This document shows positions 45,137-53,784 of a DNA stretch of 64,000 nt, piece by piece; position 1 is the first letter of the stretch; every line of letters begins with the position of its first letter. Position numbers and translations under genes: made by a program. Under the pieces are notes generated by a model, which was not told the DNA's origin, did not search any database, and saw only the letters and a list, made by a program, of their open reading frames with translations. The DNA comes from Microbacterium abyssi. Its GTDB lineage: Bacteria; Actinomycetota; Actinomycetes; Actinomycetales; Microbacteriaceae. The stretch is from assembly GCF_015277895.1 (NCBI RefSeq), contig NZ_CP063815.1, positions 2,790,001 to 2,854,000 of the forward strand. The letters run 5' to 3'.

Positions 45137-46135
45137 TCACTCCCGACCGCGCACGACCACCTTGCCGACCGTGTGACCGGACTCGAGGCGCGCGAGTCCG
45201 TCGACCGCGGCATCCCATGGCAGCGTCCGCTCGATGACCGGCGCGATCCGGCCCGCGATGGTGAGCTCGACGAGTTGCTCGTTGATCTCGCGCTTCGCGA
45301 CGGCGGCGACCATGCGGATGCTGCGGCGAGAGCCGATGGACAGGAGCAGACCGCGCAGGATCCGCGGAATCGGGCCGAGCAGCCGCCCGCCCTCGCCGCC
45401 GACCATGGCGACGACACCGGTCGGCGCCAGCAGGCGCTTGAGCTGCCGCAGCGGCCGGGAGCCCGCGATCTCGATGATCGCGTCGAAGTTCGAAGGGAGC
45501 GTGGACAGATCGGTGGTCCGGTAGTCGAACGTGCGCGTGGCGCCGAGCGACTCCACCAGTGCGCGATTGGGTTCACCGCAGGTCGCCCATACCTCCGCGC
45601 CGCGCAGCGCAGCGAGCTGCACGGCGAAGGTTCCCACTCCCCCGGACGCGCCGATGACGAGCACCCGCTGGCCGCTGCTGACGCCGGCGGCGTCCAGCGC
45701 CTGGAATGCCGTGCCGCCCGAGATCGGCAGTGTGGCCGCGACCTCGGGAGTCAGCGCGCCCGGCCGCGTGACGAGCCGGTCAACTCGGGCGACGGCGTAG
45801 GGTGCGAGCCCGCCGCCGGAGTCGAGCTCCACGACGACCTCCTCGCCGATCCTCGATGCGTCGACGGTCTCGCCGACGGCGACGATCGTGCCCGCGACAT
45901 CGTTGCCGCGGATCGGCTGCTTCGGCCGCCGCAGGCCGAACATCAGCCGCAGCAGCAGCGGATCTCCCAGCATGAGTCGCACGTCGGCGGCGTTGAGGGC
46001 CGTGGCGCGGATGCGCAGCAGCACCTCGCCCCGCCTCGGCTCCGGTGTCGGGACGGTCTCCCGCCGGGTGCCTGTGGCGGAGCCGTACCGGTCGTTCAGC
46101 CAGGCCGGCATGGTGTGGGTGATGGTGGTGCTCAT
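45137..46135 (-). CDS. MDR-family NAD(P)-dependent alcohol dehydrogenase
   Basis: The 332-residue medium-chain dehydrogenase has a GroES-like N-terminal half and a Rossmann domain with VIGASGGVGTFAVQLA. A catalytic zinc ligand set is not obvious, so it belongs to the quinone-oxidoreductase or NADP-reductase branch. Its start is one base from the XRE gene stop, so it is the third gene of the small operon 46798-45137 under the twin operators. Substrate is unknown. Confidence 0.88.
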   Translation of the reverse strand: MSTTITHTMPAWLNDRYGSATGTRRETVPTPEPRRGEVLLRIRATALNAADVRLMLGDPLLLRLMFGLRRPKQPIRGNDVAGTIVAVGETVDASRIGEEVVVELDSGGGLAPYAVARVDRLVTRPGALTPEVAATLPISGGTAFQALDAAGVSSGQRVLVIGASGGVGTFAVQLAALRGAEVWATCGEPNRALVESLGATRTFDYRTTDLSTLPSNFDAIIEIAGSRPLRQLKRLLAPTGVVAMVGGEGGRLLGPIPRILRGLLLSIGSRRSIRMVAAVAKREINEQLVELTIAGRIAPVIERTLPWDAAVDGLARLESGHTVGKVVVRGRE

Positions 46136-46136
46136 G

Positions 46137-46364
46137 TCAGTCCCCTGAGGATTGGGCCGGGTATTGGAAGAGGTCGTCGATGCCGACCTCGAAAGCGCGG
46201 GCGATCTGGAACGCGAGCTCGAGCGTGGGCGAGTACCTGCCCTGCTCGATGGCGATGAGCGTCTGCCGAGTGACGCCGATGCGACCGGCCAGGTCGGCCT
46301 GGGTGATCCCGGCCTCCTCGCGTCTGGAGCGGATGCTGTTGGTGACGAGCGTGGGCTTGACCAT
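46137..46364 (-). CDS. Small XRE-family transcriptional regulator
   Basis: This 75-residue protein is a single helix-turn-helix (SRREEAGITQADLAGRIGVTRQTLIAIEQGRYSP), as in YozG-type regulators often linked to a small membrane protein. It begins one base inside the upstream gene (TGATG overlap) and is followed at once by the dehydrogenase. It is the natural candidate to bind the twin palindromes at 46811 and 46858. Confidence 0.9.
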   Translation of the reverse strand: MVKPTLVTNSIRSRREEAGITQADLAGRIGVTRQTLIAIEQGRYSPTLELAFQIARAFEVGIDDLFQYPAQSSGD

Positions 46365-46798
46365 CACACGAGCCCCCGGCGGTACGCGACGACGCGGGCC
46401 ACGCCGCCGACGAACGCGGAGATCGCGAAGCCGAGGAACATGGCGTTGGCGATCCAGAACACGTCGGCGCCGAACGCGCACAGGGCGATGACGCCGAGTC
46501 CTGCGATCGCGAGCAGCGAGTGCTCGACGCGACCGCCCATCCGGTCGATGTCGCGATCGCGGATGTCGGATGTCGTCGCGCCGTTCGGGTCGCGAAGGCC
46601 GACCACGATCCCCCACACGATGCTGATCACGATCGCCGCCACGATGCTGATACCGATCGCCCACAGCATGATCGGGAACCAGTCCACCGAGGTGAGGGGC
46701 CGGTCGCCTGCCTGCTGGAGGATCACGACGATGTAACCGGGGATGATGACGACCGTGGCGATCAGCGTCGCCCAGACGGTGCGTTCTGCGTAGACCAT
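46364..46798 (-). CDS. Four-helix membrane protein of an XRE-linked family
   Basis: The 144-residue protein has four hydrophobic segments and a short charged stretch with DIRDRDIDRMGGRVEHS, a layout known for DUF2178-like membrane proteins encoded next to YozG-type XRE regulators. The start ATG at 46798 lies after the operator pair; a longer frame to 46858 would read through it. Function is unknown. First gene of the operon. Confidence 0.82.
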   Translation of the reverse strand: MVYAERTVWATLIATVVIIPGYIVVILQQAGDRPLTSVDWFPIMLWAIGISIVAAIVISIVWGIVVGLRDPNGATTSDIRDRDIDRMGGRVEHSLLAIAGLGVIALCAFGADVFWIANAMFLGFAISAFVGGVARVVAYRRGLV

Positions 46799-46810
46799 GA
46801 CGACCTCCGA

Positions 46811-46828
46811 TGTAAAAGATTCTTGACA
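46811..46828. promoter_or_regulatory. XRE operator, left copy
   Basis: TGTAAAAGATTCTTGACA fits TGTnAA-N6-TTnACA, itself an imperfect palindrome. It is matched by an inverted copy at 46858-46875, 47 bases away. It lies 13 bases from the membrane-protein start, between promoter and gene. Confidence 0.78.
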
Positions 46829-46857
46829 CCCCGAAGATACTGCGGTCGCGGCATCCA

Positions 46858-46875
46858 TGTCAAGAATTATTTACA
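46858..46875. promoter_or_regulatory. XRE operator, right copy
   Basis: TGTCAAGAATTATTTACA is the reverse complement of the left copy except at two positions. On the minus strand it includes TTGACA, a probable -35, followed about 17-18 bases on by a weak -10 (CAGTAT), so binding would cover the promoter. Confidence 0.78.
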
Positions 46876-46885
46876 CGTGGTCGAA

Positions 46886-49800
46886 TCAGATGATGTCGGC
46901 GCTCCAGTCGTCGGGATTGCCGAAGCGGTGCGCGGTGATGGCGATCGCCTGCTCATGCACGAATGGCAGCAGTTCGATGCGTCCAGCCGAGGTCACCTCG
47001 CCGTCATAGATCGCGAGGTCGGGATCTCCGCCGACCGCCTCGGCGAGCCGGCGGTGGAGGGCTGCGACGGCATCCCGCGGTCCCACCAGGCGCACGCGCG
47101 AGGCGCGCGGCGCGGCATCCGCGGTAAGCGGGTCGGCCTCGTCGTCGCGCGACATCCGCGCGATCCATTCCTCGTCGTTCTCGACCGCGACCGGAACGCG
47201 CAGCTCCGACAGCGTGCGGCGCACCTCGGCGGGCAGTCCCACCGGGGTTGAGAGGAAGAACTTCGACCCGGTGCGGATGCCGGCGACGACGACGCGCAGC
47301 AGCTCGTGCCAGCCGGCATCCCCCGTCGCGCGGATCATCACCGGAAGCGGCCGGTAGCGGAACAGGTTCCGTTCGACGCCGAGCTGCGAGACGTCGCGCA
47401 CCCGGCCGAACTCGCGATCCCAGGCCACGGCGTCCGACAGGGCCGCACGGCGCAGCCACTCGAAGCTCTCGAAGTCGAGCGAAGGCTGCGCGGCCTCGAT
47501 GAGATCGGTGATGCGCGAGTCGAGTCCGCGCAAGTGCAGCGTGCTGGAGGCGGGACCGCCGCTGCGTGGGTGCCAGCGACCGAGCCCGATCAGGTAGTTC
47601 GGTCCGCCGGCCTTCGTGCCGGGGCCGACCGACGAGCGCTTCCAGCCGCCGAACGGCTGGCGCTGCACGATGGCACCGGTGATGCCGCGGTTCACGTAGA
47701 GGTTTCCGGCCTGGACTCGATCGAGCCAGACGGCGAGGTCGCCGGGATCCTGCGTGTGCAGGCCCGCCGTGAGGCCGTAGTCGACGGCGTTCTGCATCTC
47801 GATGGCGCGCTCGAGGGTGGAGGCGTGCATGATGCCGAGGACGGGTCCGAAGAACTCCTCCATATGGAACCGCGAGCCCGGCTGAACGCCGACGCGGACG
47901 CCCGGATGCCACATCCGTCCTGTGTCGTCCCCGGCGATCGGCTGCGGCTCGATCAGCCACTGCTCGTCGCCCTCGAGTTCACTGAGGGCCCAGGCGAGTT
48001 TGCCCTGCGGCTTCTCGATCACCGGTCCCACCTCGCTCAGAGCGTCTGTCGGCCACCCGACATGCAGTGAGCGGACGGCATCCACCAGCTGACGCGCGAA
48101 GCGCTTGGAGCGACCGACCGGTCCGACGAGGATCGCCAGCGACGCGGCCGAGCACTTCTGGCCGGCGTGACCGAAGGCGCTCTTGACCAGGTCGGCGACC
48201 GCGAGATCGAGGTCGGCCGAGGGTGCGATCACGATCGCGTTCTTGCCGCTGGTCTCGGCGAGAAGAGGCAGATCCGGGCGCCAGGAACGGAACAGCGCCG
48301 CCGTGTCCCAGGAGCCGGTGAGGATGACGCGGTCCACCGCGTCGCTCGAGATGAGGCGTTGGCCGAGCGCCCCCTCCTCGATGTCGACGAGCGCGAGAAC
48401 ATCGCGCGGGATACCGGCCTCCCACAGGGCCTCGGCGATCACGGCGGCGCAGCGGCGCGCCTGAGGGGCGGGCTTGAAGATGACGCCGGATCCAGCGGCG
48501 AGCGCGGCGAGCACTCCCCCGGCGGGGATCGCGAGAGGGAAGTTCCACGGCGGCGTGACCACCGTGAGGCGTGCCGGTTCGAAGGAGGCACCGGTGACGG
48601 CATCCAGTTCGCGCGCCTTGGCGCCGTAGTAGCGCGCGAAGTCGACGGCCTCGCTGACCTCGATGTCCGCCTCGGCGAGCACTTTGCCTGTCTCGGAAGC
48701 GGCGACCTCGATGAGTTCTGCGCGGCGTGATTCGAGAGCAGCAGCAGCCCGCAGCAGCGTCTCCGCGCGTTCCGCGGCCGGGCGCGCGCCCCACCCCGGG
48801 GCGGCCGTGCGCACACGCGCGATCGTCTGATCGAGCAGTCCAGCGTCGTCGACGCGCGCCGCTCTGAGCGTGTCGTCGCCGGCCGTCGACGTCGCGATGC
48901 GTGAGCGGATGCCGCGGGCCCACTCGCGGTTCGCGGGGAGGGCCGGGTCGCTGTCGGGGGTGTTGCGGAAGCCGGGCGCCCCGCCGGAATCCGCCTCGGC
49001 CTCGCGCCTCGAGTAGACGGCCGTCTCGACGAAGGCGTCACCGCCGCCGGATCCGCGCGCGATGCCGAGCACGACCTGGGTGAGATCGCCATCGTCGGCC
49101 TGCGCCGCAGCCGCGGGTCGCAGCGACTCATGCACCGGCGTCTGACGGTTCTGCGTTCGGAAGGGCACCGTGCGCATCGTGTGATCGTCGGCGCGCGCGA
49201 GCGCCCGCAGGAACCGGTCGCGCTCGCGCGCGAACAGGCTCTCGTCGTCGTGCAGATGGAATGCCGCGGAAAGGAAGTTGTCCTGCTCGGCGTTCTCCTC
49301 CAGTCTTCGCACCAGGTAGCTGATGGCGACGTCGAACTCCTCCGGTTTCACGACCGGCACGTACAGCAGCACCGGGCCGACCTCGCGGGAGACGGCCTGC
49401 ACCTGACCCTGCGCCATGCCGAGCAGCATCTCGAAATCGATCTCGCTGCGGACGCCGCGCTCGCCGGCGAGCAGCCAGGCGTAGGCGATGCCGAACAGGT
49501 TGTGTCCTGCGATCCCGAGCCGGACTGCGGCCGTGTTCCCCGGCCGCAGGGCTTCGTCGAGCACGCGCAGGTAGTTCGCGTCCGTGTCGAGCTTGGTCTC
49601 GTAGGTGGCCAGAGGCCAGCCGTGTGTGACGGCATCCACCTGCTCCATCGGGAGGTTCGCGCCCTTGACGAGCCGCACCTTGATCGCAGCACCCCCGTGC
49701 GCGATGCGGTCTTTCGCCCAGGCCGTCAGTTCACGCATGGCCCCGAGCGCATCGGGCAGGTACGCCTGCAGCGCGATGCCGGCCTCGAGCAGCTGCAGGC

Positions 49801-50527
49801 GCGGGTTCTCGAGGATGCGGGTGAACACCGCGATCGTCAGGTCGAGGTCGCGGTACTCCTCCATGTCGAGGTTGATGAACGTGCCCGTCTTCGCGGCGGT
49901 GACGTACAACGGCGTCAGACGCTCGACCACGCGGTCGACGACCTCGTCGAACGCCCACATCGACAGGTGGCTCATGACCGACGAGACCTTGACGGACACG
50001 TAGTCGACGTCGTCGCGTCGGATGAGGTCGTGGATGCCGTCCAGTCGCCGCTTCGCCTCGGCCTCTCCGAGCACGGCCTCGCCGAGCAGGTTGAGGTTCA
50101 ACCGGGCGCCGGATTCGCGGAGCTTCTCGATCGCCGCCCCCAGCTTGGCCGGGCGGGCGTCGACGACGAGGTGCCCGACCATCTCGCGCAGCACGCGGCG
50201 GGCGATCGGCACCACCGGCGAGGGCAGCACGGGCGCGATCCCGCCGCCGAGGCGCACGGCGCCGCGCAGATACCAGGGCAGGAACTCCGGCACGATCGGG
50301 GCGATCCGCTGCAGTTGCGCCGCCGCGGCCGACAGGCTCTCCGGGCGCATGACGCCGTCGACGAAGCCGAGGGTGAAGGGCAGGCCGTTCTCGTCCTGCA
50401 GGACGTCGGCGAGGCGTTTCGCGGCGGGATCGACCTCGGCCTCGGAGGCTTCGATGATCCAGCGGCGGGCGAGCTCGACCGCGCTGTCGGCGAGGGGGAG
50501 AGCCTGGTGGGCGGACGACACTGACAT
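46886..50527 (-). CDS. putA: Bifunctional proline dehydrogenase / P5C dehydrogenase
   Basis: This 1213-residue enzyme oxidises proline to glutamate in two steps. The N-terminal FAD half (residues about 1-480) shows LNLNLLGEAVLGEAEA and the substrate-site RLVKGANLPMEQV. The aldehyde dehydrogenase half (about 530-1010) has TPPWNFPLAIPAGG, LAETSGKNAIV and GHAGQKCSAAS with the catalytic Cys. A further C-terminal domain of about 180 residues is typical of long PutA proteins. There is no N-terminal ribbon-helix-helix DNA-binding domain, so it is not self-regulating in the E. coli manner. It is monocistronic. Confidence 0.95.
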   Translation of the reverse strand: MSVSSAHQALPLADSAVELARRWIIEASEAEVDPAAKRLADVLQDENGLPFTLGFVDGVMRPESLSAAAAQLQRIAPIVPEFLPWYLRGAVRLGGGIAPVLPSPVVPIARRVLREMVGHLVVDARPAKLGAAIEKLRESGARLNLNLLGEAVLGEAEAKRRLDGIHDLIRRDDVDYVSVKVSSVMSHLSMWAFDEVVDRVVERLTPLYVTAAKTGTFINLDMEEYRDLDLTIAVFTRILENPRLQLLEAGIALQAYLPDALGAMRELTAWAKDRIAHGGAAIKVRLVKGANLPMEQVDAVTHGWPLATYETKLDTDANYLRVLDEALRPGNTAAVRLGIAGHNLFGIAYAWLLAGERGVRSEIDFEMLLGMAQGQVQAVSREVGPVLLYVPVVKPEEFDVAISYLVRRLEENAEQDNFLSAAFHLHDDESLFARERDRFLRALARADDHTMRTVPFRTQNRQTPVHESLRPAAAAQADDGDLTQVVLGIARGSGGGDAFVETAVYSRREAEADSGGAPGFRNTPDSDPALPANREWARGIRSRIATSTAGDDTLRAARVDDAGLLDQTIARVRTAAPGWGARPAAERAETLLRAAAALESRRAELIEVAASETGKVLAEADIEVSEAVDFARYYGAKARELDAVTGASFEPARLTVVTPPWNFPLAIPAGGVLAALAAGSGVIFKPAPQARRCAAVIAEALWEAGIPRDVLALVDIEEGALGQRLISSDAVDRVILTGSWDTAALFRSWRPDLPLLAETSGKNAIVIAPSADLDLAVADLVKSAFGHAGQKCSAASLAILVGPVGRSKRFARQLVDAVRSLHVGWPTDALSEVGPVIEKPQGKLAWALSELEGDEQWLIEPQPIAGDDTGRMWHPGVRVGVQPGSRFHMEEFFGPVLGIMHASTLERAIEMQNAVDYGLTAGLHTQDPGDLAVWLDRVQAGNLYVNRGITGAIVQRQPFGGWKRSSVGPGTKAGGPNYLIGLGRWHPRSGGPASSTLHLRGLDSRITDLIEAAQPSLDFESFEWLRRAALSDAVAWDREFGRVRDVSQLGVERNLFRYRPLPVMIRATGDAGWHELLRVVVAGIRTGSKFFLSTPVGLPAEVRRTLSELRVPVAVENDEEWIARMSRDDEADPLTADAAPRASRVRLVGPRDAVAALHRRLAEAVGGDPDLAIYDGEVTSAGRIELLPFVHEQAIAITAHRFGNPDDWSADII

Positions 50528-50625
50528 GAGATCAGCCTAGGTTCGCGCGGGCCCGGTGGCGAGCTGCCACAGCGAGGCGACCTCAGGCTGCTGTGACTCT
50601 CCGTGCGGTCGTGACGATGCCGTGA

Positions 50626-51081
50626 TCAGCCCGCCATGGGCATCCACGCGAGGATGCCGAGCAACAGAACCAGACCCGTCAGCGCGCCCAGACCCGACAG
50701 CACGATCGCGGTGATGCCGAACGCCCTGCCGCGCGGCTGGCGCACGGCGAGGATGCCGAGCACGATGCCGGCGACGGCGATGATGAGCCCCACGATCGGA
50801 ACCCAGCCGAGGAGGAAGGCTGCGATGCCGACGATGAGTGCGGCGATCGCCAGTCCGCCTGCGCCAGGGCTCTGCGCGATGGGCGCCGGTGGGTACGGGG
50901 AAGGGCCGGTGTATCCGGGGTACTGCTCCGACATGCTGCCCGGTGCATCCGACATACTGCCCGGCGCGACGGCGCCGGGGTACGCGGCGGGAGCGACCGG
51001 GTCGGGGTACTGAGGCGTTCCGTATTGAGGTGTTCCGTGCTGCGGGCGATCCGGATCGGAGTTGGTGCGTTGGTCTGACAT
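50626..51081 (-). CDS. DUF4190-type membrane protein
   Basis: The 151-residue protein begins with a Pro/Gly/Tyr-rich tail of about 70 residues (QHGTPQYGTPQYPDP), then two hydrophobic helices around LAIAALIVGIAAFLLGWVPIVG and FGITAIVLSGLGALTG. This is the layout of the DUF4190 family of small actinobacterial membrane proteins of unknown function. GAGGGGAG precedes the ATG. It is monocistronic. Confidence 0.85.
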   Translation of the reverse strand: MSDQRTNSDPDRPQHGTPQYGTPQYPDPVAPAAYPGAVAPGSMSDAPGSMSEQYPGYTGPSPYPPAPIAQSPGAGGLAIAALIVGIAAFLLGWVPIVGLIIAVAGIVLGILAVRQPRGRAFGITAIVLSGLGALTGLVLLLGILAWMPMAG

Positions 51082-51178
51082 GTGATGCTCCCCTCGCTTC
51101 GATTCCTCGGCGTCGCCGACTCTCGCCTAGGCAGTCGACACTAATGCGTCAGCCGTCGCGTGGCCAGGGCTCCCGAGG

Positions 51179-51739
51179 TCACTTCCAGAGGCTGGGAGCA
51201 TCCGCCTTCGTCGAGGGGAGGGACGTGGCATCCGCCCAGTCATGGATCCACTGATCGATCTCAGGGATCCCCTCCGGCCGGCCGACGGCGGCGAACAGCT
51301 CCTCGTGCGAGAGCGTTCCGCCCGAGCGCTTGAGCATGCGGCTGCGGATGATCGCGCGCGCATAGACCTCGCCGTCGACGACCGCGCGGTGCTCGAGGTA
51401 GATCGCCTTGTCGTCGTGACCGATCAGACGCGACTCGACGTCGAATCGCTGCCAGAGCTCGAGCGACTTGCGGAACGTCACGGTCTCGGCGGAGACGACC
51501 CCGTACCAGCCGTGGCGCTTCATCGCGGCGCCCATGCCGGTGCGGGTGAGCAGGTCCCAGCGTCCGAGGTCGAAAAGCGACAGGTATCGACCGTTGTTCA
51601 TATGCCGGAGCACGTCGATGTCGGTCGGAAGGGTCGTCAGCCGGATGCGGCTGATCCCGGTCGGCGCGAGGCGCCCTTCACGGCGCAGCCGGCGGCGCGC
51701 GCGCCACATCACGAGCAGGGTCCGCCAGATCACGTTCAC
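51179..51739 (-). CDS. Hotdog-fold acyl-CoA thioesterase-like protein
   Basis: The 186-residue protein has the 4-hydroxybenzoyl-CoA thioesterase pattern DIDVLRHMNNGRYLSLFDLGR with the conserved Asp/His and Asn, placing it with THEM6-like thioesterases. A basic N-terminal stretch precedes it. The start is taken at GTG 51739; a second GTG at 51733 is possible, and the longer frame to 52018 runs over the divergent GNAT gene. The acyl substrate is unknown. Confidence 0.82.
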   Translation of the reverse strand: MNVIWRTLLVMWRARRRLRREGRLAPTGISRIRLTTLPTDIDVLRHMNNGRYLSLFDLGRWDLLTRTGMGAAMKRHGWYGVVSAETVTFRKSLELWQRFDVESRLIGHDDKAIYLEHRAVVDGEVYARAIIRSRMLKRSGGTLSHEELFAAVGRPEGIPEIDQWIHDWADATSLPSTKADAPSLWK

Positions 51740-51847
51740 GAGGTTCGATGGTAGCCACGGGGGCACGAATCCAGGAGTCGTTTGTGGGATTCGCACAGAC
51801 AGTGCGCCCGATTTCCCGTTCGCGCAAGGCCCGCGTAGAGTCACGGC

Positions 51848-52357
51848 ATGAGCGCCGAAGCCCAGCCTGAAATCATTGTCCGTCCGGTCCGTGATGTGGA
51901 TGCGGAAGCCCTGGGTCGCGTGCACGCGCAGTGCTGGCACGAGACCTACGATCACCTGATCAGCAAGGCTGCGCTCGAGCGGGTCTCCCCTCGCCGGATG
52001 GCCGAGCTGTGGACGCACTGGGCCGCCCAGGGCGATGACTTCAAGATGAGCGCGGCGCTCGTCGACGGCGAGGTCGTCGGATTCGTCGGATCAGGTCCCG
52101 CCCGCGACAAGGACGCTCCCGCGTTCCGCGAGCTGTACTTCATCTACCTGCTGCACCAGTGGCACTCCACCGGTCTCGGTCAGAAGCTCTTCGACGCCGC
52201 CGTCGAGAAGGACGAGCCGCTGTACCTCTGGGTCGCCGAGGACAACCCCCGCGCTCACCGCTTCTACACGCGTAACGGCTTCGCACTCGATGGCGCGTCG
52301 CACACCGAGCCGTTCCTCGGCGAGACACTCACTGAAGTGCGGTTCGTGCGGGCCTGA
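51848..52357 (+). CDS. GNAT-family N-acetyltransferase
   Basis: This 169-residue acetyltransferase shows the acetyl-CoA binding region ELYFIYLLHQWHSTGLGQKLFDA (motif A) and the RAHRFYTRNGF motif B. It uses acetyl-CoA to modify an amine. It lies 10 bases before the coaE start, and the pair may be co-transcribed. Substrate unknown. Confidence 0.9.
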   Translation: MSAEAQPEIIVRPVRDVDAEALGRVHAQCWHETYDHLISKAALERVSPRRMAELWTHWAAQGDDFKMSAALVDGEVVGFVGSGPARDKDAPAFRELYFIYLLHQWHSTGLGQKLFDAAVEKDEPLYLWVAEDNPRAHRFYTRNGFALDGASHTEPFLGETLTEVRFVRA

Positions 52358-52367
52358 CGTCGGTCGG

Positions 52368-52985
52368 ATGACTGCATCCATGCTGGTCGGCCTCACCGGC
52401 GGCATCGGGGCCGGAAAGAGCACCGTTGCCGGGATCCTGGCCGAGCTCGGCGCTCGCATCGTCGACGGCGATCGCGCCGCACGGGATGTCGTGGATCCGC
52501 AGACGCCCACGGGTGCCCGGCTCATTTCGAGGATCGCCGCGCTCCTGGGCGACTCGGTCGTCAGGGATGATGGCTCACTCGACCGCGCGCTCGTCGCCGA
52601 TGGGATCTTCAGCGACGAGGAACTGCTGCGGGACTACAACGCACTGCTGCGTCCGGCGCTGCTGGACGAAGTCGCCCACCGCATCGCCGACGCCACAGCC
52701 GAACCGGGGGTCGTGGTGCATGAGATTCCGCTGCTCAGCCGCACCAGCGCTCCGCTGCCCTGGGCCTACGACCTCGTCGTGACGGTCGAGGCGGCGCCGG
52801 AGATGCGGATGCGACGACTGCAGATCGATCGTGGGTACGGCGCCGATGAGGCCGTGCGCCGCGTCCGTGCTCAGGGCGACGAGCAAGACCGCATCGCGAT
52901 CGCGGATTTCGTGCTGCGCACCGACGGCTCGATCGATGAGACGCGCCGGGCGACGGGCGAACTGTGGGCCCGGCTCAACGCTTAG
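52368..52985 (+). CDS. coaE: Dephospho-CoA kinase
   Basis: The 205-residue kinase phosphorylates the ribose 3'-OH of dephospho-CoA, the last step of CoA synthesis. The P-loop GLTGGIGAGKST, VVDGDRAARDVV-type Asp region (IVDGDRAARDVV) and HEIPLLSRT are conserved. ATG 52368 or 52380 could start translation; the former is chosen. No C-terminal GrpB-like domain is present, unlike in mycobacterial CoaE. Confidence 0.94.
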   Translation: MTASMLVGLTGGIGAGKSTVAGILAELGARIVDGDRAARDVVDPQTPTGARLISRIAALLGDSVVRDDGSLDRALVADGIFSDEELLRDYNALLRPALLDEVAHRIADATAEPGVVVHEIPLLSRTSAPLPWAYDLVVTVEAAPEMRMRRLQIDRGYGADEAVRRVRAQGDEQDRIAIADFVLRTDGSIDETRRATGELWARLNA

Positions 52986-53007
52986 CCTCCACTGCACGCC
53001 ATCCCGT

Positions 53008-53784
53008 TCAGAGCTGTGGCAGATCGGCCGTGAACCGCGACCAGTCCTCCGGGTCGTGCACGATCCACAGCTCAGCGGACTCCTCCTCGATCACCGACCG
53101 CAGACGGCGCAGCGATCGGCGCGCCGCCATCGAGTCGACATCGCCGTGGTAGTGCACCTCGTGCTCATACGCATCCCGGGTATGCACGACATCACCGGAC
53201 AGCACGAACGACCGGCCCTCCAGCCGCACGAGTGCCGCAAGGGACCCCGGCGTGTGGCCGGGCAGCCGGAGAGCCGTCACTGTGCCGTCGCCGAAGATGT
53301 CGAGATCGTCGTCTATCTCGTCGTAGCGCAGACCGTGCTCGTCGCTGAAGTCCTCAGGACGGTAGAAGGCGTCGGCGAAGCGCTCTGGGGACCCGGCGTA
53401 GGCCTGCTCGCCCGTTCCGAGGATGATGCGTGCGTTCGGGAACTGCTTGAGACCGCCGATGTGATCCCAATGCAGATGCGAGGCGATGACGGTCGTGACG
53501 TCTGCGAGCGAGTGGCCGCGCTTGCGCAGCTGCGTCTCCAGAAGATTGCGCTCGTCGAACCGCACCCGGATGCGCTCGGCGACCTCTCCGTACCCGGAGA
53601 CCGGGTCGCCGACGGCATCCGGGTCGAGCCCTGCGTCGAACAGCACCAGCCCGTCTTGGTGCTCGATCAGATACGCCGGCATCGGCACGCGCGGCGCATC
53701 ATCGCCGTAAACGGCGAACTGAGCGGGTGACTGATATGTCGCGGGCGTGAGCGGCCATAGCGTGAGCTTTGACGCGCTGCTCAT
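53008..53784 (-). CDS. Metallo-beta-lactamase-fold hydrolase, AHL-lactonase-like
   Basis: The 258-residue protein has the binuclear zinc motif SHLHWDHIGG (His103, His105, Asp107, His108), LPGHTPGS with a further His and SGDVVH with an Asp, as in N-acyl homoserine lactonases. Its ATG overlaps the acyl-CoA ligase stop by ATGA, so it is co-translated with that gene. In this cluster it might hydrolyse a lactone or thioester formed during steroid breakdown; quorum quenching is a less supported option. It is probably cytoplasmic. Confidence 0.87.
   Translation of the reverse strand: MSSASKLTLWPLTPATYQSPAQFAVYGDDAPRVPMPAYLIEHQDGLVLFDAGLDPDAVGDPVSGYGEVAERIRVRFDERNLLETQLRKRGHSLADVTTVIASHLHWDHIGGLKQFPNARIILGTGEQAYAGSPERFADAFYRPEDFSDEHGLRYDEIDDDLDIFGDGTVTALRLPGHTPGSLAALVRLEGRSFVLSGDVVHTRDAYEHEVHYHGDVDSMAARRSLRRLRSVIEEESAELWIVHDPEDWSRFTADLPQL

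Noticed and set aside
49130..50524. Plus-strand frame of 464 codons over putA
   Set aside because: Shadow of putA with no recognisable domain.
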